DNA from: Hydrangea macrophylla | Lineage: Eukaryota > Streptophyta > Magnoliopsida > Cornales > Hydrangeaceae | Reading direction: 5' to 3' | Assembly: GCA_033977485.1 (NCBI GenBank) | Contig: CM066982.1 | Location: 14,065,218 to 14,129,217, forward strand | DNA: 64,000 nucleotides | In this document: positions 20,593 through 32,600 of the stretch, in pieces | Layout: every line of letters begins with the position of its first letter | Position numbering within the stretch: the stretch's first letter is position 1 | Made by a program: the position numbers and the translations under genes | Notes under the pieces: model-generated | The model's input: the letters and a program-made list of their open reading frames with translations, nothing else | Told to the model about the DNA's origin: nothing | Database searches by the model: none

Positions 20593-21781
20593 TGTGACGC
20601 CCCGCAAAAATAAAGCATATTTCTATTGAAAAATTAAATGAATTACACTTTGATTCTTTAAAATTAAAGTACAATATTTCGTTAAAACTCCAACAGGTTC
20701 ATATTCTCCATGGATCACTTATATCATCCTTAGCCTTATCTCCCTTCCAGGCTTCGGTTACCGGCACTACCTACATCTAAAAACCACACTGGGAAGTTTA
20801 CAATGTGACAGGAATAATACAGGCTCAAAAGGATAATAACAATCAAACAAATAGAACGACATCAAATCAATTGACCAGTCTCACAACCCAACTGCTCACA
20901 CTACCCAAACGCTCGTACCAATAGCATTATACCAGGTTCTTCTTGGTCACATAGCAAGAGACACCTCACCTTACCTCACCCGTCTCCAGTACGTCGGTCC
21001 CTGAGGCCTGTTGGACTGTTGGTAGGTGCTCCTTGCTCATGACCCTTTAGTCCTATAGCACTTAGCAATAAACAAATACACATTGATTCTAAATGAAAGC
21101 ACAACATAACTTCAAAAAGAGTACAAGTAGAGATAACAAAGAAATACGAATTTAGAAAGCATATTGTACACAACCAGCTGGTACCTATAAATGATGTTGA
21201 ACAACTCTCAAACACTTCTCTTCTTCTCCTTCATCTAACTTTCTCTTAGAAATTCTCTTTGACCTCTATGAAATTTGGTATAAAAGTATTGAAGCATAGC
21301 ATCCATATTTATAGGCTAAGCTTCTTGGTGGCCAAAATGAATTGGATGGCCATGATTGGTTAGCTTAGGTTAGGTAGTCTATTTGGTGGTCAAGATCACT
21401 TAGGTTAGGTAGTTTATTTGATGGTCAAGATCATTTAGGTTAGTTAGTCTATTTGATGGTCAAGATCATTTAGGTTAGGTAGCAACTAAATATTTTGCTT
21501 GCTCCCCAAGTCAGTTGGATTTGAACTAGGTTAGTTAGGATTCAACTAAATGTGAAAAGTATTGAAACCGATATATTTTCTAAACGAAGATCGAAAAATC
21601 TTAACTTCCAACACGAATACCAAATTATTTAATCTCACGCAACTTTTTCCAAAAAAATTTATTTTCAGTTCATGACTTATAAAATTGGAAAAATGACCAA
21701 AATACCCCTGTGACCAATTTTCGCTAAAATCGCACGCTAAGTTTAAATTGTCAATTTAAACATGAAATACGGGTTACTACA
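20593..21781 (-). repeat. 5' LTR of the non-autonomous element
   Basis: 1189 bp, about 25 bp longer than its partner. The main cause is an extra full copy of the 36-bp repeat (three full plus partial, 21363-21482). Confidence 0.85.
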
Positions 21782-22559
21782 ACCGGACACGACATGGGGA
21801 CCTCACCCGAACCTCTCATGAAAATCTAATAGTGAAGATCTGTATTCAAAACCTGCGACGACGAATTTCCTAAATGCGTATAAGCCTCATTCTAATCAAT
21901 ATCAACAACCTTCCTTCCGGGCAAATCCTCCTAAGGATAAAACTTTCGAAGAGAGTGTGTTGGCATCGTTAAAAAACTTAGAGGCCCAATCGCAATCACA
22001 GTCACAACTTCTTAACTCCCACACGCAATCAATAGCTAAGCTAGAATCCCAAATTGGACAACTTGTTGATACATTAAATCGTCGAAATGAAGGAAAGTTA
22101 CTAAGTCAACCGGTCCAAAACCCTAAGGGGTAATATGAGGTGGAAACAACGAGTGACCAAGTAAATGCGGTGTCGACAAGAGCGACTGAATGTCCTGAGA
22201 AGATTATACCTCTTCCTGAACCTCGAAAAGATAAGGGCAAAAGTAATAGTATGGAAGAAGATGGAGATACTAATAAAGTTATGAAGGACCCTGCTCTTTC
22301 GATACCTAATACGTCTAGAGCGACAAATCCATCGAATTATATACCTAGAATGTCATTCCCTCCAAGCGTGGATGTCCCATCTTACTTCTCAAAGAAGGGA
22401 ACACGTCCGGAGGATATTTTAGAGACATTTAAAGAAGTAAAGATTAATATTCCCTTACTCGACGCCATAAAACAAATACCTCCTTACGCTAAATTTCAAA
22501 AGACTTATGCACTCAAAAGAGGAAATCTCGAAATCATTTATCTAAAAAAGTCTTTCTAA
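21782..22559 (+). pseudogene. Athila gag, C-terminal part (broken)
   Basis: Continuation of the gag interrupted at 19205. At about 22030-22130 the frame reads SIAKLESQIGQL and then NPKG, landmarks of the Athila gag C-terminus, followed by a TAA stop at 22131-22133. An open frame then runs 22140-22559. It contains ILETFKEVKINIPLLDAIKQ, the conserved Athila segment that precedes protease. Normally this is one uninterrupted gag-pol frame. Several stops and frame changes show it is dead. It has no zinc knuckle, as is usual for Athila. Confidence 0.75.
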
Positions 22560-22639
22560 CGAAGAAGGTTAGCTCTATGTTTTAACACAACACTCTAAAA
22601 TACAAAGACTCGAGTACCCCAACTATCGCTTGTCACATC

Positions 22640-23377
22640 GGTGACAAATATATACACCAGGCTCTTCTTGATCTTGGAGCGAGTGTGAATCTACTACATT
22701 ATTCAGTATATGAACATTTGGGCTTGGGAGAACTAAAATCAACTGCGGCTACTTTACAATTAACCGTTAGGTCCATTAAACTTCCACGTGGGGTAGTAGA
22801 AGACGTGTTTGTAAAAGTTGATAGATGCTATTACTTGGTTGATTTCATCATACTAGACAAAAAACTAGTCCTAGATGATAGCAAACACGTCCCAGTTATC
22901 CTAGGACGTCCTTTCCTAGCTATAGCTAATTCTATTATTAACTGTAGGGCTGGAGTAATGGATATAACTTTTGGAAATATGACGATTCGTTTGAATGTAT
23001 TCAATGCATCTAATCAACCATATAGAGACAACGAGGAGGAAGACTGGTATGCCATAGATTTAATTGACGAATTAGTCGAAGAGGTAGCGCCTTTTATGTT
23101 GACTAAAGAAGCCTTGGAAGCATGTCTATCTCATTTCAATTTTAATGATTTCAATATTGACATGAATATTGAAGATTTGAATAATTTATTAGAATCGGTA
23201 AACACGACTAGTGTACTTCCATGGACGCCTAAAATAGAGGCCCTGCCACCTCTTGCACATGAACCAGCATTACCGCCCATTGAGTGTCCCCCGATACTTG
23301 AACTTAAACCGTTACTCGACTCTCTGAAATACGCATTCCTGGGACCTAATACTATACTTCTAGTTAAAATTGCATGA
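22640..23377 (+). pseudogene. Athila aspartic protease region
   Basis: Open from about 22640 to 23377. The active-site segment reads ALLDLGASVNLLHYS, the DLGAS form seen in Athila in place of DTGA/DSGA. It is followed by GVVEDVFVKV and VILGRPFLA, the flap and ILGRPF landmarks of retropepsins. The enzyme would cut the gag-pol precursor. The C-terminal extension, rich in acidic residues and proline (ALPPLAHEPALPPIE), is the usual linker to reverse transcriptase. The first ATG (22685) falls after the active site, so translation would need the upstream gag frame, which is broken. Not functional as it stands. Confidence 0.8.
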
Positions 23378-24362
23378 AATTTAACTATAATTTAGGAATT
23401 ACAAATGATACAAGTCCTAGGTAGTCATAAGAAAGCGATTGGGTAGAAGGTTGCCGATTTAAAAGGAATGGACCTGTCTATTTGCATGCATTGAATAAAT
23501 TTAGAAGAAAATGCTAAACCATCTAGAGAAATGCATCGACGTCTCAATCCTAACATGAAGGAGGTGGTTATGAAAGAAGTCATTAAACTCTTAGACGCAT
23601 GTATTATTTATCCGATCTCCGATAATAATTGGGTCAACCCTACGCAGGTTGTCCCAAAGAAATCGGGTATTACAGTAGTGCCAAACGAAAAAGGAGTTCT
23701 CATACCCATTCGTCAAACTACTGGTTGGCGGGTATGCATTAATTATCAAAAACTCAATACGATGACTCGTAAGGATCATTTCCCTCTTCCATTCATTGAT
23801 CAAATCCTAGAACGTCTGTCTGGTCAGAGTTACTATTGTTTCTTAGATGGATACTTTGGTTACAACCAAGTGCCCATCTATCCTGATAACCAAGAAAAGA
23901 CAACGTTCACATGTCCCTTTGGTACCTTTGCCTATCATCGTATGCCGTTTGGTTTTTACAATGCACCGGCCACCTTTCAACGGTGTATGATGGCAGTTTT
24001 CTCGGACATAGTTGAAAATTTTCTAGAAGTATTTATGGATGATTTCTCTATTTTTGGTCCAACTTTTGACTAATGTCTCCAAAACCTTACGAAAGTCCTT
24101 GCCCGTTGTGAGGAAGCAAATTTGGTTTTGAGTTGGGAGAAGAGCCATTTTATGGTTCAAGAGGGCATAGTCTTGGGTCACGTTGTATCCAAGCGTGGTA
24201 TAGAGGTCGATAAAGCAAAAATTGAGTTAATTGACAAACTTCTACCACCGTCATCCATTCGTCAAATCCGTTCTTTTCTCAGCCATGCCGGTTTCTACCG
24301 TCGGTTTATCAAAGATTTTAGTAAAATTTCACGACCCTTGTGTAATTTGCTTGCCAAGGACG
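23378..24362 (+). pseudogene. Athila reverse transcriptase, truncated
   Basis: From about 23400 the frame carries the pre-RT segment with stops, then is open from 23531. Landmarks in order: RRLNPNMKEVV, IYPISDNNWVNP, WRVCINYQKLN, RKDHFPLPFIDQ, the palm aspartate in YCFLDGYFGYNQ, RMPFGFYNAPATFQR, and the catalytic FMDD (residues about 168-171 of the open frame). A TAA stop at 24071-24073 breaks it, but the same frame continues CLQNL.. through QEGIVLGHVVSKRGIEVDK and GFYRRFIKDFSKISRPL to LLAKDV at about 24360. At that point RNase H and integrase should follow and do not: the sequence switches to an unrelated reading frame. Reverse transcriptase copies element RNA into DNA in the cytoplasm. Confidence 0.85.
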
Positions 24363-25533
24363 TCCCTAACCCAAACAAATTAGGGCCTAAATATGCCAAT
24401 CGAGGCCTTAATTATGAGGTCGCTATTGATGCTGAATTCTTCGCTTCCGATAAAGACACCAAATGGGGCCACAACAACATCACTGCCCGAAAGTTGGCCC
24501 CACAGCTCTATTTCCGTAACCCCGATCTATTAGCTACCCCCGCCTAGTACGCCTCTTTTACCAAAACCTCCAATACCATAAATCATCTCTCAGCCAACAC
24601 GCGTATATCTCCACTACTATAGATAATCGTCACATCACCCTAAACCCAGACAATATTTCTGACATCCTCCAAATCCCCTCCCATTCCTACCAGGTACCTA
24701 AATTAGACGTCCTAAATAAAGCCCACTCCTTTATCCACATTATCCAAGATATGTGTGGTGGCCGGTCTGGTTCGATACAGTCTATACACCGATCTTATAT
24801 GCCCACCAGATGTGGTTTATCGACCATGTCTTTAAAAGAACCCTGTACCTCCTTGGTCACGAGCAAGAGCGAACTAAGGAAATCCATCGTGCCCTCTATG
24901 CAGTTTACCACGGAGACTGGTTTCTCCCAGGTCTCGTGATTGTGGAGGGCATGCATCTCACCGTCCAGGCCATTGACCATTCCGTCGACTCCAAACTCCT
25001 ATTGCCTTATCCACGCACCATCACGGCCATTCTCCGGGCCAAGGCCTTCCCTATACCACTTGACGAGCCGATAGATGGATGTATCCTGGAGTTTGCTTCT
25101 TCCGATTGGAAGTTGAGCCTGGATCGTCTAGAGTTAGAGGTACGGAGGGGCCCGAGAGTAGGCCCAGGCTCGTCGAGAGCAAGAGGCACAGCGTCCACCT
25201 CCACCGGAGGATACCCCTTACGCCTGGAGTTATGGGGACGTGTGTGCATTCCACAGAGAGACCCTTAGGCTATAGTCCTATATGCATTCATATTTCTAGC
25301 TGGCCCATCCAGATCAGTTGGACGACAATTTAGCCCAGGGCGAGGCTGCATGCCAGTCAGCTTTTCCGCGACCGACGCAGCAGGTAGCTGAGGAGCCAGT
25401 TGAGGAGGAGTAGTCTGGAGACAATGGCAATGATAAAGGTGATGGGAGTGATGGAGATGGCGATGGTAATGGTACTACTGGCCAGGGGAGTACGAGGTTG
25501 AAGTTGGTGCTACTTGAGGGAGGGGATGATTAG
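24363..25533 (+). pseudogene. Accessory ORF X, plant transposon-protein-like
   Basis: This stretch directly follows the truncated reverse transcriptase. It is open in the RT frame to 24547, then moves to other frames (main open piece 24753-25268). The parts read LAPQLYFRNPDL, ITLNPDNISDILQIP and LLLPYPRTITAILRA. This order resembles the so-called putative plant transposon protein domain found in many retroelement-associated plant ORFs. That is recognition by pattern only, so modest confidence. The tail (25380-25533) is acidic and Gly/Asp-rich (GDGSDGDGDGNG). At least two frame changes and two stops break it. The position after pol is where Athila elements carry an extra ORF. A deletion or recombination at about 24362 joined RT to ORF X and removed RNase H and integrase. 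Confidence 0.5.
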
Positions 25534-26226
25534 GGTGATTATGGTTGGGTGTTGGACAGACATTTTGATGTTTTATTGTATTTGGTTGGGTAGTTATTGA
25601 CATTCTCAGACATTCGGCATGTATATTATTTTATTATTTCTTTGCTTTTATGCTTCAGTTACATCTTTTGTTTATTATTAGGATTATGATGTCCCTGACT
25701 TCGACCGGCTTAGTTTATTTTTTGTCTTTCTTTTCATTTTTATCATTTGGGCCTGTAATTAATATTTTTTCTGCACTTTATTTCTTTTCTTTGGTGGCTT
25801 GGTTATATTTCAGAACGTTTATTCGTCGCACTGTTCATGTTACTACTTATTGATTATCTATCCACATTCCTAGTTACTTATATAATGATTAGACTTATTC
25901 ACTCATGCAATCGTCATAGATTTTATTGATACAGAGCAAATTCCAATCCCATTCCACCATAACAGGAATTTCTTAGGTTCAGGTTTTGGGGAATTAATGC
26001 AGAAATTCTCATTAAAATTCAGAATTAGAAATTTAATTGCATAAGTTAAAATTCAGATCATTCTTCCTACACATTCTCGTAATCAATAACGATAAGTCTG
26101 TTTTTTATTCTAATAACTCAAATAAAAAAAGTTTCAGTTGTGACTTATTTTTGGTTTTAGGATTATAGCTTTCATATTTCTACATAGCATATCTCGGCCC
26201 TCTGATCTTATTTACATCCTCATACT
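25534..26226 (+). other. Non-coding spacer inside the Athila element
   Basis: T-rich sequence with no supported coding region between ORF X and ORF Y. Confidence 0.5.
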
Positions 26227-26844
26227 ATGGACCATCCTATTTCACCGCCCTCTTCACCCGATAGGTCTTCGAGTTTGTCGAGTCATTATTCCGACTCTAG
26301 CTCATCATCTGATGTCACTATTTCGAGTCCTAGGGTAGCCAAACGTTACGGTCCAGTCGGTTGTCCCGGTTGGTGCCGTTATCATCCTCGTGTTCCTATT
26401 CGTGTCTATTCTGATTCTTCAGACGAGGACGACCTGTTTGGCGATGACCCTACAGTTATTGATGGCCCTTATGGCGCTCCACCTACATCGTCTGAGTCTT
26501 CTTCTTCTTCAAATTTGGCCGATTATTCGACCGATGACGATGTGGATGAGGATGATGAGGGAGTTATTTCGAGTCTAGCTACCATTTCTGTGAGTGATCC
26601 TTGTGAGACCATTGTTCCTACACCTAAGGTTACCTATCCATATAGGGTTCTACCTGATTATGTGCCGGACGTTGTTCGACAATGTCCGGGTCACCCTGAC
26701 TGGTCACCGGAGGACATAGCCTCGATATTTGCCCCTTATGCCAGTCCTGAAGATGATAAGGTCAATTTGGGTTCTTGTGTCGCTGAGGAGGATGACATAG
26801 CTGCGGGTTCAGAGTTTCCTATTGAAGACGAGGATGAGAAGTGA
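26227..26844 (+). CDS. Accessory ORF Y: acidic, serine-rich protein of the retroelement
   Basis: The frame is intact: 205 codons from ATG 26227 to TGA 26842-26844. The N-terminus is a Ser/Pro tract. Next come a basic Cys-containing patch (KRYGPVGCPGWCRYHPRV, about residues 38-55), acidic runs (DSSDEDDLFGDD; STDDDVDEDDEG), a second Cys/His-type patch (RQCPGHPDW, about 151-159) and a strongly acidic C-terminus. No membrane segment or signal peptide, so it does not look like an envelope protein. I do not recognise the family. It lies in the post-pol region of an Athila element. Its frame has outlasted gag and pol, whose frames are broken, which could mean it is recent or under selection, or chance. 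Its stop codon overlaps the start of the next ORF (TGATG). Confidence 0.5.
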   Translation: MDHPISPPSSPDRSSSLSSHYSDSSSSSDVTISSPRVAKRYGPVGCPGWCRYHPRVPIRVYSDSSDEDDLFGDDPTVIDGPYGAPPTSSESSSSSNLADYSTDDDVDEDDEGVISSLATISVSDPCETIVPTPKVTYPYRVLPDYVPDVVRQCPGHPDWSPEDIASIFAPYASPEDDKVNLGSCVAEEDDIAAGSEFPIEDEDEK

Positions 26845-27002
26845 TGCCGTTCAATCGTGCTGAGCATCTAGAGTGGGAGCTAGTTGATTGGTATACCCGA
26901 GCTGGCGTGCCACCCCCTTCAAACATTTTTCGCAGAGTGGACGTCCTGGTCATCTTCTATCAAGATTACATCCATGTCATTGTCATGTTCCCACCTGCAT
27001 AG
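26844..27002 (+). CDS. Accessory ORF Z: 52-residue protein, stop-start overlap
   Basis: An ATG at 26844-26846 shares its A with the last base of the ORF Y stop (TGATG). The frame runs to TAG 27000-27002. The product begins MPFNRAEHLEWELVDWYTRA and ends in a hydrophobic stretch (VLVIFYQDYIHVIVMF) that could be a short membrane or packing helix. No family is recognised. The overlap would allow termination-reinitiation after ORF Y. Alternatively, ORF Z is simply the next part of one protein separated by a 1-nt shift. The tail of ORF Y is strongly acidic and ORF Z starts with a different character, so I cannot decide. Confidence 0.35.
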   Translation: MPFNRAEHLEWELVDWYTRAGVPPPSNIFRRVDVLVIFYQDYIHVIVMFPPA

Positions 27003-28932
27003 GGACATGCGGTGAATGGGTTTGGGGGAGAGTATATGGATTTTCTAGTTGTAGTCTTTTATTTTTAGTTGTTAATTTGTTTTAGTAGTAAAACTTCAAT
27101 TTTATTTTTCATTCGTTATTTTTTTTTTCTTTTTGATTATTTGTTATTCTTTTCATTCATTGTAAAAAAAAAAAAACAACAACAGCAACGACAACAAACA
27201 TTTTACTCTAGTAGTTTTAATAATTAAAGTACGTTTTCTGCTCTTATATGTTTTCTTAATATTGTTCAATGTTCCATTATTTCTTGTTATAACTAGATTT
27301 CATTGAAATTTGAGAATAAGAGAGTATGTAGTCCATTTCTACTGAAGCTATGAAGGTATGTCTTGAGAACTATATATCATTAGAATCATTGCTTTATATC
27401 TTATACTTGCATATCTTTTTGCACGACACGTAGTTGTGTGGATACATGTTGATATTGAATCATAATATAACTTGGATTTCTAAATAGCAATAGTGTGGAG
27501 ACTAAAACCTGGTGAGCTTTAGAGCCTTTCATCCGTTTTGAGAGCTTTAAATTTACTTTTATTTAATCTCTTTGACAAAGCACATTAGTTCGTTGATTAG
27601 TCTCATTATCTCGTTATCTTGATTGAAAGCCGAGTTAGTGTTATAATTATCATGTTTAATAAAAATATATATATTTCCTTTGATATCGTAACATTGAAGA
27701 ATCATGTGACTCTAGGAAATGATAATAGGCCATCTATCTTAATAAACCTTTTTGGCCTTTTGACTTACCTTATAAAATATTTTTTTTATGTTCTTTGTTA
27801 ACCCTTTGAGCCTTATAATAAGTCGTTCCTTTGTTCACCTATTCTCCGACCCACTCTGATATGGAGTTCACCACTATAAAAGTTAACCTAACCCATGTCC
27901 AAGAGTAGTAAAGAATAGTTTTACATAAAGGAATTGGGCTAATAACGACTCATATAAAGAAGAGTATTGAATAATAAAAATATATGATGGATATAAAAAG
28001 AAAAAAAAATAGATATTGGAAAAAGGATTGAAAAAAGGGGAAAATATGAAGTGAAAAAGAAAAAAAGAAAAAAAATAATAAATAGTCGTTGTAGTAAAGC
28101 CCTTGTGTCACAAAAATTACGGCTATTCCTATCTACCCAAGGAGTTTTTGAATCCTTTCGACCTTTCTTTTCTTAGCTATAACCTTTGACCAACATTACA
28201 ACCCTTGTAAAGTCCTAGTTGATTCTAGGGAAACATTAGTTGAATATGGAATCAATAGAAAAAGGGAATAAAAGCATGGTAGTAATAAATATTTACTTGA
28301 CGATCGATATCTATTCATGAGACTATTTTTCTATCGTGTCATAGGTTGTTCTGTGTCATATGCGAGATTTATTTGCTTTACATATAATTATCTCCTTCGC
28401 ATATATTCGAGTGATTACACCTATTTCCGAGTGATTTCATTTTAGAGTGTAATTGACAACGTGAGATTTGCAGTCGAGGCATCACTAGATAGTTATCCGA
28501 TTTATATTTCAAGTTCATAGTCATCGTATATCCACTTGATTACTATTCACACACATGCGAGTCTTCGATATGTTCTACTGATTCTGTTGGTATATGTTTT
28601 TGGATGATTTTCATATTGTAGGTAGGCGTACGATTATTCTACTTTTGATAATTTAAGGTTTTATTTGAATTTAGTTCAAGGAAGATGTTGATATTGAAAT
28701 TTTAAAATTTGAAATAAAATTTTTCTTTTACAAGTTAATAAAGATGGTTGTGGGTGACTTGTTGATGAGAACCCTCACGAGACTTCACTCGTCCGACTAG
28801 GGACACCTAGAGGTTTAAAAGGCCTATTGCACAGGCTAAGTGCAATCGTTACCCATACGAAAATGGATTAGGAATTTGTATTATTAGTAGTTTTATTTTT
28901 CTTTTCTCTTTGCTCGAGGACTATCAAAATGT
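27003..28932 (+). other. Long 3' non-coding region of the Athila element
   Basis: AT-rich, no supported frame. A GGTTTGGGGGAGAG purine stretch at about 27018-27032 resembles a second polypurine tract. A long 3' untranslated part is usual in Athila. Confidence 0.6.
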
Positions 28933-28943
28933 AGGTTTGGGGG
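28933..28943 (+). other. Polypurine tract
   Basis: AGGTTTGGGGG directly precedes the 3' LTR TG. The preceding TTGCTCGAGGAC phrase is typical of Athila/Tat 3' ends. Confidence 0.75.
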
Positions 28944-29813
28944 TGTAATCGGGAGAGAACATATCCTAATTATATGCCTTAATTCACATTTGTTAGCCGT
29001 TTTTATCCTGTTTTTGTATAATTTTACTTCGTTTTCCACTTTTTGTCAGGTTTTAGAAGAAATTAAGGATTCCAGGTTAAATGGGGTGAAAAAGCAAGAA
29101 GAAAGAAGAAGAAAAAGCCACTTCGCGCGCGCGAGCGGCTTGCTCGCGCAACAATCCAGCCCTTTGCTCGCGCGACCTCCCAATTACGCGCTCGCGCGGC
29201 CCGCTTGCGCAATCCGTACAAAAAACTTAAAATGCGTATTTTTAAGTACTAAAGACGCCTATGTGGATGAAATTGCCTAATTACGTCTAGAAAGCAATTT
29301 ACATCAGTTTTAGTTGGATTAGGTTTACAAAAACATTCCTATTCTCTCTACAACTATATATATCTCATTAAAAAGAGATTGGAGGGTTACACATTCATTC
29401 ATACATCAACTTTGAAGGTAAGAGGGAGAGAAGATCTAGCTTGAAGGTCTCTAATGGCAACCATCAACTCAATCTTCATGTTTTCATCAACCATGTGCAA
29501 CTAAACTTCTATTATAAGGTTTCAATGAAACCCTAACTATGTAAAGGGGGAATTCTATGCTTTCTTATTCTAGGATTTTATGTATTGGATAGTAATTGTA
29601 TGTTGGTGGATTATTTATATATAATCAATTTTTAATGATAATAATCAAGAGTGTTTTGGATCTATTCTTGTCTTAGATTTTTTCTTATGCTTATCGAACT
29701 CAATAGTCCTTGATTTCTGTGATTGATAGGAGTATTTACATACAATAGTGCTTATGTGATTGCGATGTTTATGTCTTTTATAATTCATGCTTAGAAAAGA
29801 TAAGTTATGTTAC
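28944..29813 (+). repeat. 3' LTR of the Athila element, first part
   Basis: It starts TGTAATCGGGAGAGAAC. Homologous to 16225-17075. Interrupted after GTTAC (29809-29813) by a family-A solo LTR and resumes at 39378. Confidence 0.9.
29122..29211 (+). repeat. CTCGCGCG microrepeat block (3' LTR)
   Basis: Contains CGCGCGCGAGCGGCTTGC, then an extra unit with TTGCTCGCGCGACC compared with the 5' LTR. Confidence 0.85.
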
Positions 29814-32407
29814 TGTGGATACCGGCATTTGGGCCCACTTTTTAAAACATTTTTCAAAACATTTCTTTTAAACTTCAAATTCAAAGAGTCGCCACTTAAT
29901 TTTTTTAGAAAAATTAAGAAACCATTTTAAAAAGCAACCGATCTTTTGCGAAACCAAAGATAATCTGGGTCCGGGGTTATGGAATGAAAGGGGAAGGAGC
30001 CCGACGGACTAAAACACCCCCTTTTATCCTATCTCGTGATAGGCCTCCATTCATCATCCTATTTAATCGAATTAATAATTTAAGCATGCCCTCAACTAAT
30101 ACATAGATATAAGTATACATATCACAAGCATGTCAAAAGGGTGCAAAATTGCTAACGATAAAATATCATTCATAAGCCATATAATTCAAATAGCAAGCAA
30201 AATGATGTGCAAGTAGGGAACTAGAGAACTTACCCGGGATCTAGCTGCGAAATGGAAAACGTGCAATGCATACAAAGAATAGAATCCTAAGAGAAATGTC
30301 TCTAATCACATATACACATAAGGCAAGACCTAAGCTAAGGTGTCGCGCATGGAGTCGAAAATCAATAAAATCAACAAATGGAATAAACTATAGAAGAGAT
30401 GAGAAGTCATACCTCCAAAGCGCTACAAAACAAGGGTTAGTCCACATGCTTCACATAATGATATGACATCAAATAATCAATTCTAAATCTCTAGCTTAGA
30501 TCTATCAAGCATGGAAAGAATTGACAAAACTATGAATTCCTTTTGATTAGTTAGAGTCATAGCACCTTTATAGATATACAAGCCTCAATTAGGAGCCAAT
30601 GTAATATCCATATAGGGGTGCTATAATCCCACCATGATCATAAGTAATCTATGTTTACATTCAATTAGGTTCAACTAAGCCTAATTTTATACAAGGACTA
30701 GTTATAATCATAAGCATCGACATACATGAATGATGAATGAACATGAACAAGAATGAGATGTGAATTTATGCGTTAATTTGGATCACTTAGCCTCTGGATT
30801 TATGCTAAATTATCATTATTCAAAACATGGTTTAGGTTCCAAGACAGTAGGAAACCATCTAAGTTAAAATCAATGAGATTAGACAAAACAGTGACTGTTT
30901 TTCCAAAATTGCAGAGAGCAGATCAGATTTTAAAGGGTAGAAAAACCATACTTCCAACGGTTGGATCTTAATGCTTTTTGGATATAATATGCCCCTGTGA
31001 GTCTAGTTTCTAACCCAAAAAGAAAATCAAGGTTTTAACGGTTAGATCTCTGGGAATATGGAAAACACTAGACATCACTCAGGAATCTGCAACTCTCTGT
31101 CCAGAGATCTTGTACGATTTTCTAAAAATAGTAAAAAAATGAGAAACACTTAGATCTTTTTAGGGTATCTTCCTAACACATTAAGGTACTTAGAAAAAAG
31201 TATTAGAGACCCGGGAAACTCTATTAAAGTTCTGATTTATTAATTTCAAAACGGACTTACTGTTATGAAATTTTGGACAGAGAGTTGCATGTTTTGAAAT
31301 CATAAGACCAAACCATCTTAGACATGGAATTTCATCAAAAAAAAATTACAGAGGTACTTAAATGGGTTATGAACATCCTCCAATTGGTCTCATCCAATTC
31401 CAATGAACCATGATCCTATAGAAAATCTTTGATCACATTTGGTTTACGGATTCACTGCACCTTTGTTAGATTAATGTTCATAGTTTAAAATCAACTTGAT
31501 CCATGATCCTAGAAAGGACTAGAATAAAGTATAATTATGATTATTGGGGACAAATAATGAAATAGGGAGAAATCCCTAGATTTAACCTTGATGGATTCCT
31601 ATCATAGATCTCATAATTGGAGATCTAGCAAGAGAATCCTAAGGTCCTATTTATTTTAAATGAAAATCTACATCCAATTCCTCTCTCAAATATATGATCC
31701 TTGAAGAATATAGAGTCATCTTATTATTTCTCCTACCAAGTTAATGGTCCTTGGAGACTAAATGAAATCCCAACTACATAAACCTCTATGGAATATAGCA
31801 TGAATCCCATAAGATTTTTAGTGAGGAGATTTCAAGTCATGAGTTAAGACTTGAATTCAACCAACTACAAGTAGAGATGATCATGATCCACTTTAATCCC
31901 CATATAAATCATAGGATCATAGGGAACTAGAGGATCAAACTCAAAGAAATCTAATGAGATATTGAAGATCTCATATACCTCTTGAGAAGAATATAAACAA
32001 AAGAAAGGAAATCAAAGGTTATTTGAAATTTCAAGTCAAAACTCTTTTATTCATAAATCCAAAGCTCTATTTTGGATCCAAATTAATGAAACATTATGAA
32101 ATTCAATCACAAGCTCTAAGTGGTGTGTGATGAAATGGGGTAGGAAGAGAGGTTTTGAAAATATGTAAAGTTCCTAGAACTATGAACTTGTGATTGAATT
32201 CACCTAATTCTACCAAGGATTGAGAGGTTACCTCTATGACTTCAAGGATTTCTTCAATTTCTTGGGAAGCTCTTCCACAATCTTCAAATTCTCTCTTCAA
32301 TTCTTCAAGAAAGCTCTTCTTTCTTCTCCCAATTATCTCTCTATTATATATCTCTCTTGTGAAAAATTTGAAAGTAAGAGTAAAAAGTCCTCATGAAAGA
32401 GATGAAG

Positions 32408-32420
32408 GCCTGTTTATATA
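32408..32420 (-). promoter_or_regulatory. LTR TATA-like box (family A, copy 2)
   Basis: The minus strand reads TCTATATAAACAGG, about 95 bp downstream of the microrepeat block. Confidence 0.5.
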
Positions 32421-32514
32421 GACTATCATATCAAGGTTAAATAGGTAAATTCGGGTGGAAACCCATGTGCAAAGTTTTCTTCTAGAACATGTGAGAAAAA
32501 CAGTCTGTTACAGT

Positions 32515-32600
32515 TCGTGGCACTCGATGGCTGCCGGCGGCATTCACTGAATGTCGGGCGACACTCAGTGAGTGAGTGCCGCCGGCTTTCCCACGTACCG
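32515..32600 (-). repeat. CACTCAGTGAGTGCC microrepeat block
   Basis: GGCATTCACTGAATGTCGG and ACACTCAGTGAGTGAGTGCC are dyads related to those in copy 1 (12525-12790). Shorter than in copy 1. Confidence 0.8.

Larger units (their letters stand above)
19206..21781 (-). mobile_element. Non-autonomous LTR element (TRIM/LARD-like) in gag
   Basis: This 2576-bp element lies on the minus strand. It has two direct repeats, 20593-21781 (5' LTR) and 19206-20369 (3' LTR), separated by only 223 bp. A TGGTATCAGAGCC primer site (tRNA-iMet) sits 2 bp after the 5' LTR, and a purine tract sits before the 3' LTR. The flanks are ACCAG and ACCGG (4/5 TSD). It has no coding capacity. LTR starts (TGTAGTAACCCG) and ends (GGGGCGTCACA) resemble chromovirus LTRs, including the one at 32679-35696, so it probably borrows chromovirus proteins. 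Confidence 0.85.

Noticed and set aside
24795..25333. Several short frames on both strands across 24.8-25.3 kb
   Set aside because: Shadows of accessory ORF X in other frames; only the 24753-25268 plus frame has the family-like segments.
26227..27002. Envelope gene in the Athila element
   Set aside because: The position fits an Athila env-like ORF, but there is no signal peptide, no clear transmembrane segment in ORF Y and no fusion-type motif; kept as unrecognised accessory ORFs.
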